A stretch of DNA of 64,000 bases from Paramoeba atlantica (GCA_977017575.1 CDRNVI010000018.1:186001-250000), one strand, 5' to 3'; positions 11,882 to 20,763 are shown, counted from the first letter of the stretch. A program made the numbers and translations. The notes: a model not told the origin generated them from the sequence alone.

Positions 11882-12089
11882 TAAGAGTTGGGCGGAAGAC
11901 GTGTTTCCACCAGCAGGTTCGGAATACCCTGAGGAAGAGTTCAGGAAGATAAAGGAAAAGTATTGTGTGAAAGTAAAATAGTAGGCACTACTAAACTCTG
12001 AACTGGAAGGCGAGGGAGTATAAGTTCGGGGGGAAAACATTTAACATTCTAACCGACATATGTCGGTCTTTTGGATTGGATTGGATTGG
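11882..12089 (+). other. LINE-1 3' UTR with terminal palindrome and GGATT tail
   Basis: After the stop come about 170 bp of non-coding sequence, then a perfect 16-bp palindrome ACCGACATATGTCGGT at 12052-12067 and four GGATT units up to the target duplication. A hairpin followed by a short-repeat tail is a plausible RT recognition site; this is inferred from position only. Confidence 0.7.
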
Positions 12090-12105
12090 ATTGCGGGGGG
12101 GCATT
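12090..12105. repeat. Target-site duplication of LINE-1, right copy
   Basis: Identical to 34-49. On its right the minus-strand RT reading of YR1 resumes directly. Confidence 0.8.
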
Positions 12106-12687
12106 CGAAAACTCGGTTGAGTTTCCTACAATCGCAGATTAGACGAAGTGTGGAGTCTTTCTTCGGAACTGTAAAGGTACGATGTACTACTATCGGTCCT
12201 TCGGTCTTCTCTACAACCCCCATGCGTAATAAGTCTGGTAAATGATGTCTCATAAATCGAGACACTGGTCGATTGCCTTTAGGTGCACGCAGCATGTGCG
12301 CGTGAAAGGCGTTGACGTTCTGTAGTAGATGTAAAAAGTCTAGGCTGCCATCGTCATTCATATTGTTCAGTATAGAATATGACAGTCTTGTGGTTGTGAT
12401 AGGAGCAATTATTCCCTGATTTTTGTACGCTCGCACGCTCGGTGGTCGGGTGAGCTTCCCGCGAGACATAGACTGATTGTTTGTGTCTTCAATTTTCTTC
12501 GTTGCAATGTTAGCAATGTCCGTTGAATTATGCACGTAGATAGGTTCGGGATTCGGTTCGCCTATAATGTTATCGCTGTCTAGCGTGATCTTACCGATGT
12601 GCAAGGGGAACCTACCTTGTAATTGACGTTTTAGTATGTAAACAGCTGATTTAGTTTTCTTGTCATGTCCTTTGGTGTTTTCTGGGT
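12106..12687 (-). CDS. YR1 reverse transcriptase, N-terminal part
   Basis: Minus-strand frame overlapping the end of the recombinase ORF, as DIRS-like elements often do. It ends in recognisable early RT sequence (VVHRTFTVPKKDSTLRLICD, then RKLN). RT copies element RNA to DNA. The reading is interrupted by LINE-1 and continues at 49-1. Confidence 0.65.
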
Positions 12688-13836
12688 TCACAGTAATTTT
12701 GTCGCGTCCTGTAGCCCTAGGGACAAGGCCACTTCCAGTCGAGGGAGATATATCCACAATGTCTCCAGATCTTTGTGCTTGGCCAACAGCTGTATTACCG
12801 ACAGTGGAACTCCCTTTCTGAGGAGTGATACTAGAGCCCCTCTTTTTACAGAATGTGCCGACAACTCTGCTTTCACCCGCTTCAGCACGGCATTGGCTCT
12901 CAGCGTCGTTAAAGTCGTGAACTTGTCTTCTGGCTTCAGCTTGTCCAATTGGTCCATGAAGATTTTCCACTCCGTCAAGTTGCAAGTCATTGGAATAGCA
13001 GTCCCTACTCTGAAGGGATCCCCTTTGTGAGTCGGAAACGTTACTCCCAGTATTCTCCGCTCGAGATCTACCACTTGTAAATCTAATTTCCTCAGATGTT
13101 TGACATCGTCTATTCTGCTGCATGTTTTCCACGCCAAGGTCAGGCCCGCGGCTTCGCCCGGAAGCAGCCATTCGCACGCCTCCAATACTTGTTCGCGTGT
13201 AGCCGGGGGCGCCTGATGCTCCGGTATTTGAGCCCCTTGACGCTGAAGGGATCGCATGTAGGCTGTTACTGTCGACTTTTGCAATTGACCCCCAGATCGG
13301 AATATGATTTGTATCAGACTCTTTGCATACGTATGTGCGGTTTGGATGCTGATGGTACCCCGTTGAGTTTGCGGATTGATTAGTCTCATTTTCGACTCCA
13401 AGAAGCATATTATGCACCAATCTTCGCTTGCAACGTCGTTTCCGAGATTTTCCTTCCAAACTGTATACTGTTTGTACACGCTGGAAAGGTGATTCCAGGG
13501 CGAGTTGGATTTCTCTTCTAATAGACAATCCTGGCCTAGAACGATCATTTGTTGAACGTCGACTGTAGGAATCGCGGCTCTTGTTTCTCTGTTGCCTTCC
13601 ACGCGGTCGAGGAAGAGGTCTTCGATCTCCAGTAAGTTCTTTGCTCTTGATCTTGTTACTATCCCTGTAACAGCCCTGTTGCTCGTGGAAGGTTGCTTGT
13701 ACTGAGTACTTCGGACATGACTGGTAGTGCCGGCGCCGGTTGTGGTTTCCGTTTGATTTCCGTATGTTTCGTTTCCCTCTTCTTGAAATTGATTTTTTAT
13801 GCCCCTTAATAAATATATTTCCAGAATATTCTTCAC
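12688..13836 (-). CDS. YR1 tyrosine recombinase
   Basis: A 382-residue ORF. The C-terminal half carries the tyrosine-recombinase pattern: an early Arg in CSRIDDVKHL, the H-x-x-R box in SAHSVKRGAL, then LLAKHKDLETLWIYL with His and a Tyr as candidate nucleophile. Such enzymes join circular element DNA to the target by strand exchange, without target duplication. It lies between gag and RT. Residues 1-150 are not recognised. Confidence 0.75.
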   Translation of the reverse strand: MKNILEIYLLRGIKNQFQEEGNETYGNQTETTTGAGTTSHVRSTQYKQPSTSNRAVTGIVTRSRAKNLLEIEDLFLDRVEGNRETRAAIPTVDVQQMIVLGQDCLLEEKSNSPWNHLSSVYKQYTVWKENLGNDVASEDWCIICFLESKMRLINPQTQRGTISIQTAHTYAKSLIQIIFRSGGQLQKSTVTAYMRSLQRQGAQIPEHQAPPATREQVLEACEWLLPGEAAGLTLAWKTCSRIDDVKHLRKLDLQVVDLERRILGVTFPTHKGDPFRVGTAIPMTCNLTEWKIFMDQLDKLKPEDKFTTLTTLRANAVLKRVKAELSAHSVKRGALVSLLRKGVPLSVIQLLAKHKDLETLWIYLPRLEVALSLGLQDATKLL

Positions 13837-13932
13837 TGTAAAGATTATTGCCCCTAATGTCGATAGTTCTATTATATTGCCCCTTATATAATCTATTGTT
13901 TCTTGGACTAAATTTCTGTTGAATTCTTCGAG

Positions 13933-14688
13933 TCAGAATTTTTTCCCTTGCGGTTTTGTCATCGGGCCCGCGTTTCGCCCTGTTCGGTCGTTTTTTGTAT
14001 CCATGGCTTTGATCATTGCAGGTAGAATTTTTCCCCGCAGTCCCCCGGTCGTTTTTGCTTCTTCAAGAACCTGTGCGAAGACGCGGCAGTCCCCATGTTG
14101 AACGCGAACTTTGTAAGCAACCAACGCCGCCAATATGTTGTCCCCGACCGCCATGTTCCCGTCTGATTTCCATACAAGTCCCATTTTCATTGAGTTTCGC
14201 ACCCAAGCCAAAAATGCTAGCAACAAATCGTTCTTCCGATGCTCGTCTTGGTGATAGCGTGGGGCATTGCGTTCGGCAGCTCCAATACCAAAGTAGCGAC
14301 GCAAATGAGCGTCCAATTCCACAAAACTACGATCTCGCGTCTCCGAGGGTGCCTCGATGAACATCGCGTACGTAGATAATTCAAGCGGTTCGAACGTTCC
14401 AGTCTCTCGGCCTTCAACACGCTCCATCGCAGCGGAGTAAGGGTCAGTGGCGAGTTTCTCCACCCCATGTAATCGAGCATTCGTCGGAGGAAACGTAAGC
14501 TCGCCAAATTTCGCATAGTCCACCAACATGGTTGTTTTCTCTTCGCCAATCTTCTTCACCACTCCCTTCCACATTTCTCCACGTGGCACTTTGTCTGAGG
14601 ACCATAAAACCGCGATAGTGTCGCCAACCTGACTCTCGGCCACAAACCGTCCAATGCGAGAGTCAGATAGTGGGGGGAGGTCATTCAT
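13933..14688 (-). CDS. YR1 gag-like ORF
   Basis: A 251-residue first ORF of YR1. Residues about 15-75 show VGDTIAVLWSSDK, then MWKGVVKKIG, VDYA and LTFPP. That resembles a small beta-barrel (Tudor/SH3-like) pattern and matches the N-terminal pattern in LINE-1. No CCHC zinc knuckle is seen, unlike the YR2 and YR3 gags. The gag role is inferred from position. Confidence 0.55.
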   Translation of the reverse strand: MNDLPPLSDSRIGRFVAESQVGDTIAVLWSSDKVPRGEMWKGVVKKIGEEKTTMLVDYAKFGELTFPPTNARLHGVEKLATDPYSAAMERVEGRETGTFEPLELSTYAMFIEAPSETRDRSFVELDAHLRRYFGIGAAERNAPRYHQDEHRKNDLLLAFLAWVRNSMKMGLVWKSDGNMAVGDNILAALVAYKVRVQHGDCRVFAQVLEEAKTTGGLRGKILPAMIKAMDTKNDRTGRNAGPMTKPQGKKF

Positions 14689-14963
14689 GGTGCGTTTTTT
14701 TTGCTTTGAAAATACGGCTAGGATTACAATGAGCTACACATAATTATCCATCGTTTACTTCCATACATGTATGAATACGGTGCATTAAAACGATTTCACA
14801 TTTTTACATGTATTACTCAAAGAGTTCCTGCAATACTAAATATTATAAATAAATGTTATAAATAAAATAATACGGGCATTTTCTAAAATTTTCATCATGG
14901 GCTGAAAAAGGACTACATGTTTTCGTACGTCCCACTTGGGGATTAGCATCCCACACGGAAACA
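14689..14963 (-). other. YR1 leader, non-coding
   Basis: AT-rich sequence between the YR1 gag start and the point where copy A coding sequence resumes. It lacks the AGTTTACG-type start seen in other YR elements of the window. No gene seen. Confidence 0.5.
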
Positions 14964-15465
14964 ATGGGGCTGAATAATGTATCACTCTTACTGTTATCTA
15001 AAAGCATCAATGTACGACATAAATTCCATCTTCGTGTGCACACGCCAGACGCGACAGAAGCGCTATGTAAGCAATTTGAAGAGAAAGTTGAAGCAGTGCT
15101 GCAAACTTGGCTTGGAAAGCTATCCGAAAAACATTTATCATGGTGTCGCCTTCCGGTGAAACAGGGGGGTCTAGGGCTTGTTTCGTCCAACGAAATACGG
15201 ACATCATCCTACATCGCTTCAAAACGCGTCTCTCTAGAGCATCTGAAAACCAATTCAGCTCGGGTGACGGGTGTGGAAGTGTGCAAGGTTGGTGAGGCAA
15301 GCGCATCTATAGAAGTGACGGAGGCCGTGGCTAACCAGCGCGCGCACAAAGAGTTGTTGAAAGACAAGGACCTCTCACCACTAGTTCAAGTCTGCAGCGA
15401 AAAGGGCAATAATGACTGGCTCCAAGCGAAGTCAAGATACATCCCATCCCCACAGTTCACGTTTC
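14964..15465 (+). pseudogene. RLE-I LINE copy A, RT thumb region
   Basis: Open frame starting MGLNNVSLLLLSKSINVRHK, followed by TWLGKL, RLPVKQGGLGL, LEHLKTNSARVTG and KGNNDWLQAKSRYIPS. These motifs recur in the same order in RLE-I copies B, J, M and X, placing it after the RT catalytic core. The N-terminal half is missing here because YR1 was inserted just before the MG; it presumably lies upstream of the window. The frame ends within a later insertion (15466-16875), and the RLE resumes at 16876. Confidence 0.8.
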
Positions 15466-15725
15466 GATTTTGATTTTTTTAGGCATTATATCTCCGAGGA
15501 GATGTTACCTCCCTAGAACAAGCCCCCCCTTATCGCTTGCTAGGAGCTGTGCCACGCAGCACGCAAGTCAAATCCGAAGATTTCACCATATCGAGCGCGA
15601 GCAGCCAGCTTATCTTTTTTTTTTAACCCCTTTCATATACTACAAGATCTTCTTTATGAAAAAAACACTTCTTTTGAAGTGAAAAAACACAACACACTCC
15701 AAAGATTATGCTGAATGACACCCAC
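15466..15725. other. Left part of a composite insertion in copy A
   Basis: T- and A-rich sequence with homopolymer runs (about 15618-15630 and 15658-15665). I see no gene. It separates copy A coding sequence from the hairpin triplet. Confidence 0.4.
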
Positions 15726-15925
15726 CCTAGTTCCTTAGTACCTTGTTATATCCGGTACCGGGCGATGTCATTCTCACGCTGCGATGTCTGGGTGACCGTT
15801 ACCCTAGTTATTTTGTGCCTTGTTTTGCTGGCACCGGGTAGTGTCATCCGCGGGGCCTTGATCGTACCCACCCTAGGTATGTAGCGTCTTGTTGTGCGAC
15901 GCTGGGTGAGTTATCTAGGGAAGCT
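15721..15925 (+). ncRNA. Three tandem hairpins with compensatory stem changes
   Basis: Three related units at about 70-75 bp spacing. Each has CCCTAG, a 5-bp stem, a loop beginning TTGTT, the complementary stem and GGG. The stems are GTACC/GGTAC (15740-15744 and 15756-15760), GTGCC/GGCAC (15815-15819 and 15830-15834) and GCGTC/GACGC (15884-15888 and 15898-15902). Both arms change together while pairing is kept, and outer ACCC/GGGT and CCCTAG/CTAGGG pairings are possible. This suggests selection on RNA structure, though a structured tandem repeat of a mobile element is equally possible. No known family is recognised, and the strand is uncertain because stems read on both. Confidence 0.5.
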
Positions 15926-16009
15926 GGGGTCGCTACGCCCCATCATCCGACAAAAGTCGAATGCCCTGACAGTTCACGTTGATGATCATGGCTCGCCTAG
16001 GGTTTTTTT

Positions 16010-16032
16010 TCTTACAATAAGGAAAGGTCTTA
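16010..16032. repeat. Single TTACAATAAGGAAAGGTC unit
   Basis: CTTACAATAAGGAAAGGTCT matches the unit tandemly repeated at 56371-56572. On the minus strand it lies directly after the stop of the unknown fragment at 16033. Confidence 0.6.
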
Positions 16033-16352
16033 GTGTTCAAGTCCTCCGAGCCACTGAATTGGTGGAAAGTATTGTCGGAGTTGCGTGGCAATTGTGTACG
16101 CGTTCATCTTCTCTATTTCAAGTTGGAATGCTTCTTTGACATCCTTCACGTTTTGTTGTCCCCTCTTTCACGCCCTGGGCTTTCCGTCTGCCCCGTATCA
16201 TTGCTATCATCCTTTCCATTCGCAATTTCCGTGCTGCCGTTTGTTGAACTCTCGGAAGTCGAGGAATCAGATGGCGTATCGAGCGCTAGGGGGGTCGGTG
16301 CAATGTCATGGTGTTCCGATGCTTTTTCAGAATTGAATATGGCTTCGGACAT
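16033..16352 (-). pseudogene. 3' end of an unrecognised gene or element, copy 1
   Basis: Minus-strand coding remnant. Its last 37 codons (16033-16145) contain AFQLEIEKMNAY, QLRQY and WLGGLEH before a stop, and closely resemble a second copy at 25606-25740. A low-complexity Ser/Thr/Glu-rich stretch (MSEAIFNSEKAS onward, 16146-16352) lies upstream in another frame. The paired Leu and charged residues suggest a helical C-terminus. I do not recognise the family; an element-encoded gag-type protein is possible. Confidence 0.4.
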
Positions 16353-16404
16353 GACATTCGTCGCTGAGAGGGAAGGACGAAGTGGGGGAATACGATGCAG
16401 GGGT

Positions 16405-16791
16405 TAGGCGGAGGTGGCGGAGTGGCAAGAATTCAAAGTTTGAAGCACATGGTGCTCAGACGGCGAGTTCAAAACCGCTCATCGCAATATTCCTGGCGGC
16501 CTCACTCTAAAAGGCTGGGCTGATAACCGACTAGGCCCAGTACTCGGAGGACCGTCCCGGACCCTCCCCTCAGGGAACCAGCTCCCTTACCCGACCTACA
16601 CCTCTTGCGTAAGCCGTGTTGACGTACAATTCGTCGACGCAGCGTGTTGGCAACAGCACGTTGGTGCCGCCTTGGACAAGCGGAAACTGGTAGAGGACGT
16701 CGGCCTCGGAACTTCCAAATCTGTCTGTGAAGGGTCTGGCTTGCCAGTGACCATCCGGAGCAATCCGGAATGATTTGGATTTGGATTTGGA
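16405..16791 (+). mobile_element. Candidate tRNA-derived SINE
   Basis: The head resembles a pol III promoter: an A-box-like TGGCGGAGTGG at 16415-16425 and a B-box-like GAGTTCAAAACC at 16465-16476, at tRNA-like spacing. About 290 bp of unrecognised GC-rich body follow, ending in TTTGGA repeats at 16773-16791. The tRNA arms do not pair well, so it is not an intact tRNA. The tail resembles the GGATT tail of LINE-1, which could supply the machinery. No target duplication was found. Confidence 0.4.
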
Positions 16792-16875
16792 CGTTTTGTT
16801 GTGACCGTTGAATTAAAAAATCCTTTTATGAATAAAATATCTTTTCGTAAACTTTTATAGTTTTTTTTTTTTTGG

Positions 16876-17537
16876 GTTGGCCTATGGTTGGCTCACAGCG
16901 AGATGCCCAATACAATACTGTGCCCCGGATGCAAAATGATACTCGAAGCGAAAAATGCGTTACCACACTTCCTGGGATGTGTGAAATGTTTCGGCTCAAA
17001 TGCTACTACACGGCACAATGCCTTAGTTCGACACATATACGATCTGTGCCTGAAAGCTGGTCTCCCGTGCGAGCGAGAGCCTCGGCAGTTCTCGACATTT
17101 CGTTGTGTGAAGTGTGCAGAAACGGTGGCTGATGGCCAAAAACTACATCATCAGAGGAAATGTGGCACACATTCGTTTCACCGCAGTGGACCTGACTTAG
17201 TTGTGTTCTGGGCGACAGGCGAAGTTTATTACGATCTCACAGTAGTCAACGAACTTGCGAAATGACACTTGGGAAAAAAATCGAGTCACCTATTACAAGA
17301 GGCTCAAAAAAAGAAAGTCGCAACATATGTGGACTCCAATTTAATTCCGCGCGAGCAATTCGTATGCCTACCGCTTTTGACAGGTGGTGCCATGAACAAG
17401 AGCACTATAAATTTCCACCATAGCCTCGCGGATGCAAACGGATTCGAACGCCGTCATATTCTTGAGGACTTCAAGTTGCTTCTTCAAGAATTGAACGGAG
17501 CTCTTCTGGCTTCGCAACTGCGAAAGACAATGCAATA
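16876..17537 (+). pseudogene. RLE-I LINE copy A, restriction-like endonuclease domain
   Basis: C-terminal domain with the family's order: ILCPGC, GCVKCFG, RHNALVRHIYDLC, EPRQFS, a CVKC finger, RSGPDLVVFW, YYDLTVVNELA, then LLLQELNGALLASQLR. The Cys/His fingers and PD...D-type residues fit the RLE of CRE/R2-type LINEs, which nicks the target for primed reverse transcription. The frame shifts near 17263, between NELA and GKKSS, so the copy is broken. The YTLAVMPRLG-like segment before CPGC is shortened at the junction with the insertion. Confidence 0.8.
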
Positions 17538-17680
17538 AAACAGGTCATCTCATATTACAAGATGTTATTATTACAAGATTTTATCATTACAAAGATCACT
17601 ATCAGATTACAACCAAACATTAAATGATTGAGATACAGTTTATTTCTGTTATATCGCTCGCGTAGCTTATGGACTATTAT
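17538..17680 (+). other. Copy A 3' flank with a TTACAA-rich segment
   Basis: No gene. Positions 17541-17615 match the reverse complement of about 56458-56531 with few differences, including ATTACAAGATGTTATTATTA. It is therefore a dispersed repeat, perhaps from a 3' UTR or a TTACAA minisatellite. Confidence 0.6.
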
Positions 17681-18177
17681 TATTAGTTTACGTGATGAAA
17701 TTTAGACGAGTATATTATAAGAGTTTAAAAAAAAAAAAAAAATATTTGCATCGAGTTGACGACGCTATAGGAGTGAAAAGAGATTTAAGCTGTGGATTCT
17801 ATCAAGTACCACTTCCTCTAGCTGCGCGTTGTAAATTTCGCTTTTCATCAAAAGGCCGTACTTATGAAATGAACGTTCTTCCGATGGGACATAGGTGTGC
17901 CCCAGAAATCATGCATACGATCACTTCCGCCCTTGGGGGACTTATCGCAGTGTGTAGCGCTAAATCTGCTTTTACACTAGGAGCTATGGATGTGTACGTT
18001 GATGGAGTTCGGTTTTCGGGAACTGTGGAACAAGCGCAGGAGTACGCACGCTTTGTGGATAAACGGTGCGATGAGATGGGAGGAAAATTCAAGGAGAAAG
18101 GTCATGAGCCGACACAGCACTATGTATTTAATGGAGTTCATTACGATCACGTCAATCACAAGGTCAGCCTGGGACCT
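17681..18177 (+). mobile_element. YR4: fragment of a YR retroelement (fossil)
   Basis: It begins with AGTTTACGTGATGAAATTTAG, almost the same as the starts of YR2, YR3 and YR5. Then comes RT sequence from YLHR through KRDLSCGFYQVP, MNVLPMGHRCAPEIM and the DVYVDGVRFSG region, parallel to YR2 and YR3. It ends where RLE-I copy B begins. It is a broken remnant and lacks gag, recombinase and RNase H. Confidence 0.75.
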
Positions 18178-19067
18178 GGAGCAATGCAGGTGTTCGTCAA
18201 GGCTCCCCACTGTCGACGGTTTTCTTTTGCTGCTTTCTGCAACCCATGTTGGAGACCATAGCGCAGGAATTTCCAAACGTCAAAGTTCTAGCTTACGTCG
18301 ACGACGTCATCCTCACTTCTCCTAGTGGAAAAGAGGTCGAGGCGGCATACCACCGGTTACAAACCCTGCTTCTCACTAAAGGAATTCAACTCAATAACGA
18401 AAAATGCATCTGGTTTGAAGGGAAAAGCGACGCCCCCATTCCATCAACACTCAAAGAAGAAGGTGTGCGTACAGAGAGCGAAGTCATTAAAGTACTGGGT
18501 GCATTCGTTGGGGAGGAACAGCGCATAGGATCCGAATTAATCCGAACGCTGGAAAAACACCATACGATATTCAGACGTCTTAAAATGATGGGTGCCAACA
18601 ACGCGTCCCTGCTTTTGCTATCGCTCAGCGTAAACGTTCGGCACCGTTATCACGTACGGGTACATAAACCAGAGGCCTCACTTGAGCTAGCGCAAAAATT
18701 TGACCACGAGATCAAGAATGTCGTCACATCGTGGTTGGGACCTCTGAGTCCAGAGCAAGAAATGATAGCAAGACTACCTTTAAAGAAAGGTGGATTGGGT
18801 ATTCCAGCAACAGAACCCTTGCGGAACGCTGCGTACACTTCATCGCGACATGCCGTTTTTGAGCATCAAAAATCCTTTTCAGCTCGGATGGCACAGCGCA
18901 TGGAACCGCCAGCACCTGCAGGGACGTTGGAGGAATCACATAAGACACCTGAGGACGAGGTGGTGACGGAGACCAAAAGAGCCACAGAAATCCAGACAAA
19001 TCTTCTCAAAAACAAGGAGTGGGCTCCGACGATTAAAGCTTGCAGCAAGAAAGGGAGCTATGAATGG
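18178..19067 (+). pseudogene. RLE-I LINE copy B, RT palm and thumb
   Basis: Starts inside the RT at AGVRQGSPLSTVFF, runs through LETIAQEF and AYVDDVIL (catalytic DD), then RRLKMMGANN, NVRHRYHVRVH, SWLGPL, RLPLKKGGLGI and KKGSYEWL. N-terminal RT motifs are absent, and YR4 borders it on the left. The frame is cut at 19067 by LINE-2, inserted antisense, so residues after SYEWL up to 19364 are LINE-2 sequence and not part of this protein. Confidence 0.8.
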
Positions 19068-20640
19068 CTTGATGATGATGATTCTTGCACCCTTTTGGCC
19101 TTAACAGGCTATGGGCCCTCTACCGTCCACGCGAGGGGGCCCGACGGCTCGGATGGTACTCCGATGCGTACGACCGGTCCTTGCGGACCGGCGGGCGAGC
19201 CAGCCGTAGCAAGCCACGGCTGGCACTTCACAGTGGACGGGAGTCGGAGACGCAGCGTGGCTAGGCCACACACTGACCAGCGGTCCCTACGAGAGGGGCA
19301 ACCAATCCTCCGCGCGCCTTCAAAGAAGGTGGGTAAAAGATCATTTTTTCAACATTTAACGTAATGCTTTCCTCTGTTTTGCGCTTCCTTTCTCATCTTC
19401 TTTGTATCTCTCTATCGCTTCAGACCAGGTGGATTTGTTTTGGGCTGCATACTTCCATGTCAGCATGGGAATACCAACTCGATCGCAAGCAGTTTCAACC
19501 GTCTGTGCATATACGGATTTGCGAAGAGACGTTTCTTGGCCTGTAAAAGTGCCGAATAATATTTTGTTCGGGTGTCGAGTTGCATCCATCCGTGCTACAT
19601 GTCCGGCGAAACTAAGTACTCTAACCGTGGTAAGTGAGTGGAAAGGCTCCATATCGAGTTGTTTCAGCATTTCCGAGTTACTGATCCGTTTCCATGCGGG
19701 AGTGTTGCTATCTCCCATGAGAGCGGAGGCCATTGGTATGTTAATTGCTCGTCGGATCATTCTAATATATTGAACGTTTAACCTTGCGTGCAATGTATTA
19801 GTTAAGCCCCAAGAAGCACTTCCGTATAATAGCCTGGGAAGAATGCAAGTCTTAAATATAACCGACTTTCGGTGTCTGGTAATGGATTTATTTTCCCAGA
19901 TTGGTTCTAATTCTTGTAACTTGTGATGCGCCGATTTTATGCGAAAATCTAATTCCGGTTCTAGCGAGGCATTTTCATCAATTACGGTTCCCAAATACGT
20001 GAACTGTTTGACTTGCTCGATTTTGATTCCGTTTAGATAGATCTCTGCCGAAAGATATGCCTTGGACTTCTTTGGTTGTATCACCTGCAATTTTGTTTTA
20101 GATACATTTATTCTAAGCCCCCAGTTTTCCAAAGTCTTCATAAGTATATTGGCACCCTTTTCCAATTCTCCAATGTCGTGGCTCCATTGGGCTATATCGT
20201 CTGCATAAGCGGATAGTCCAATGTGGTCTTCACCTTGCACACGATGGCCTCTGCACGATCTGCCTCTAGGTATTCTCCAAGATATCTTAACTCCAGGAGA
20301 TGCATTACGTAACGCCGCTCGGAGAATACAGTCGAGCACTCCATTGAATAGTACACAGCTTAGTGCACATCCTTGTTTAACCCCATTCTGTATTTCGAAG
20401 CCAGCGCTAGTGGAGCCATCCGTTGCCTTAACTGCAGCCATCGTTCCATCATATAGTGCTTTAATTAATTCAACAAGGCTTCCGCTAATTCCCATCTTTG
20501 CAAGCACTTCCCACAGTACAGCCCTTGGAATGCTGTCGTAAGCCTTAGTTAGATCAATATATAAAATGTAGAGCGGTGTGCTCAATCTTCGCGCCTCTTC
20601 TGTTATTGAATGGCTTATCGGGAATCGCAAAATCATTCCT
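19068..20640 (-). mobile_element. LINE-2: 5'-truncated LINE of a third clade
   Basis: Antisense insertion within RLE-I copy B. It has an RT ORF and, at its 3' end (19068-19355 on the plus strand), a GC-rich UTR with strong hairpins (GGTCC-TTGC-GGACC near 19180; AGCCGT/ACGGCT near 19200-19225). It ends in an ATC repeat (GATGATGATGAT on the plus strand), a short-repeat tail of the kind used by RTE-like LINEs. The 5' end is truncated within the RT. No target duplication could be fixed. Confidence 0.75.
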
Positions 20641-20648
20641 TCGCACAT
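19356..20648 (-). CDS. LINE-2 reverse transcriptase, 5'-truncated
   Basis: About 425 residues. RT motifs: LYILYIDLTKAYDSIP, NGVKQGCALSCVLFN, LSAYADDIAQWS (catalytic ADD), LRINVSKTK and FTYLGTVIDE. A C-terminal region has LPRLLYGSASWGL, IRMIRRAI and LSFAGHVARMD, typical of RTE/Jockey/CR1-type LINEs. No endonuclease is left because the 5' part is absent. The first few residues come from flanking copy B. The clade is not fixed without a tree. It is clearly distinct from LINE-1 (no RNase H) and from the RLE families. Confidence 0.85.
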   Translation of the reverse strand: MCEGMILRFPISHSITEEARRLSTPLYILYIDLTKAYDSIPRAVLWEVLAKMGISGSLVELIKALYDGTMAAVKATDGSTSAGFEIQNGVKQGCALSCVLFNGVLDCILRAALRNASPGVKISWRIPRGRSCRGHRVQGEDHIGLSAYADDIAQWSHDIGELEKGANILMKTLENWGLRINVSKTKLQVIQPKKSKAYLSAEIYLNGIKIEQVKQFTYLGTVIDENASLEPELDFRIKSAHHKLQELEPIWENKSITRHRKSVIFKTCILPRLLYGSASWGLTNTLHARLNVQYIRMIRRAINIPMASALMGDSNTPAWKRISNSEMLKQLDMEPFHSLTTVRVLSFAGHVARMDATRHPNKILFGTFTGQETSLRKSVYAQTVETACDRVGIPMLTWKYAAQNKSTWSEAIERYKEDEKGSAKQRKALR

Positions 20649-20763
20649 CTACACGCTAAGCATCATGTCACGACTAAAAATAAGCCACCCACAACTGCCA
20701 AACTCGTTGCTATGCCCGGGATGCAAAAAGCTGCTAAGCTCCTCGGAAGCGCTAACCCACATT
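20641..20763 (+). pseudogene. RLE-I LINE copy B, start of the RLE domain
   Basis: Short coding stretch YTLSIMSRLKISHPQLP, LLCPGCKKLLSS, ALTHI. It is the piece of copy B between LINE-2 and YR2. The next residues of the family pattern (PGCVKC) resume at 25379. Confidence 0.8.

Larger units (their letters stand above)
50..12089 (+). mobile_element. LINE-1: ingi/L1Tc-like LINE with a 7.7-kb tandem-repeat 5' region
   Basis: This is one insertion bounded by identical direct repeats. In order it holds a short G-rich start, a 17-bp tandem array (56-7788), one long ORF (7802-11881), a 3' UTR, a perfect palindrome and a GGATT-repeat tail. It sits inside the RT region of the minus-strand element YR1, whose sequence resumes on both sides. 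AP endonuclease plus RT plus RNase H on one polypeptide is the layout of the ingi/L1Tc group of trypanosomes. No poly(A) tail is present. The ORF has no internal stop, so the copy may be young. Whether the array arrived with the element or expanded afterwards cannot be told from one copy. Confidence 0.8.
12090..14963 (-). mobile_element. YR1: VIPER/DIRS-like tyrosine-recombinase retroelement (fossil)
   Basis: Reading right to left, the parts are a gag-like ORF, a tyrosine recombinase and the start of RT in an overlapping frame, the VIPER-like order. The right boundary is near 14963, where the RLE LINE copy A resumes. The other end lies beyond the window start, past LINE-1. Apart from the LINE-1 insertion its visible reading frames are open. 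Its outer sequence differs from that of YR2, YR3 and YR5, so it may be another subfamily. No terminal repeats are visible here. Probably younger than copy A, which it splits, and older than LINE-1. Confidence 0.75.

Noticed and set aside
12041-12105. C-terminal residues of the minus-strand YR1 reading past the target duplication
   Set aside because: They come from the LINE-1 tail and palindrome, not from YR1.
15721-15925. Hammerhead ribozyme in the hairpin triplet
   Set aside because: The conserved CTGATGA and GAAA cores are not present.
16405-16490. An intact tRNA gene
   Set aside because: Box-like motifs are present, but the acceptor and T stems do not pair.
17620-17650. Degenerate SL exon (GAGATACAGTTTATTTCTGT)
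   Set aside because: Only a partial match with an internal insertion and no following element start; probably chance.
19068-19364. C-terminal 100 residues of the copy B frame
   Set aside because: They read the antisense 3' UTR of LINE-2 and are not part of the RLE-I protein.
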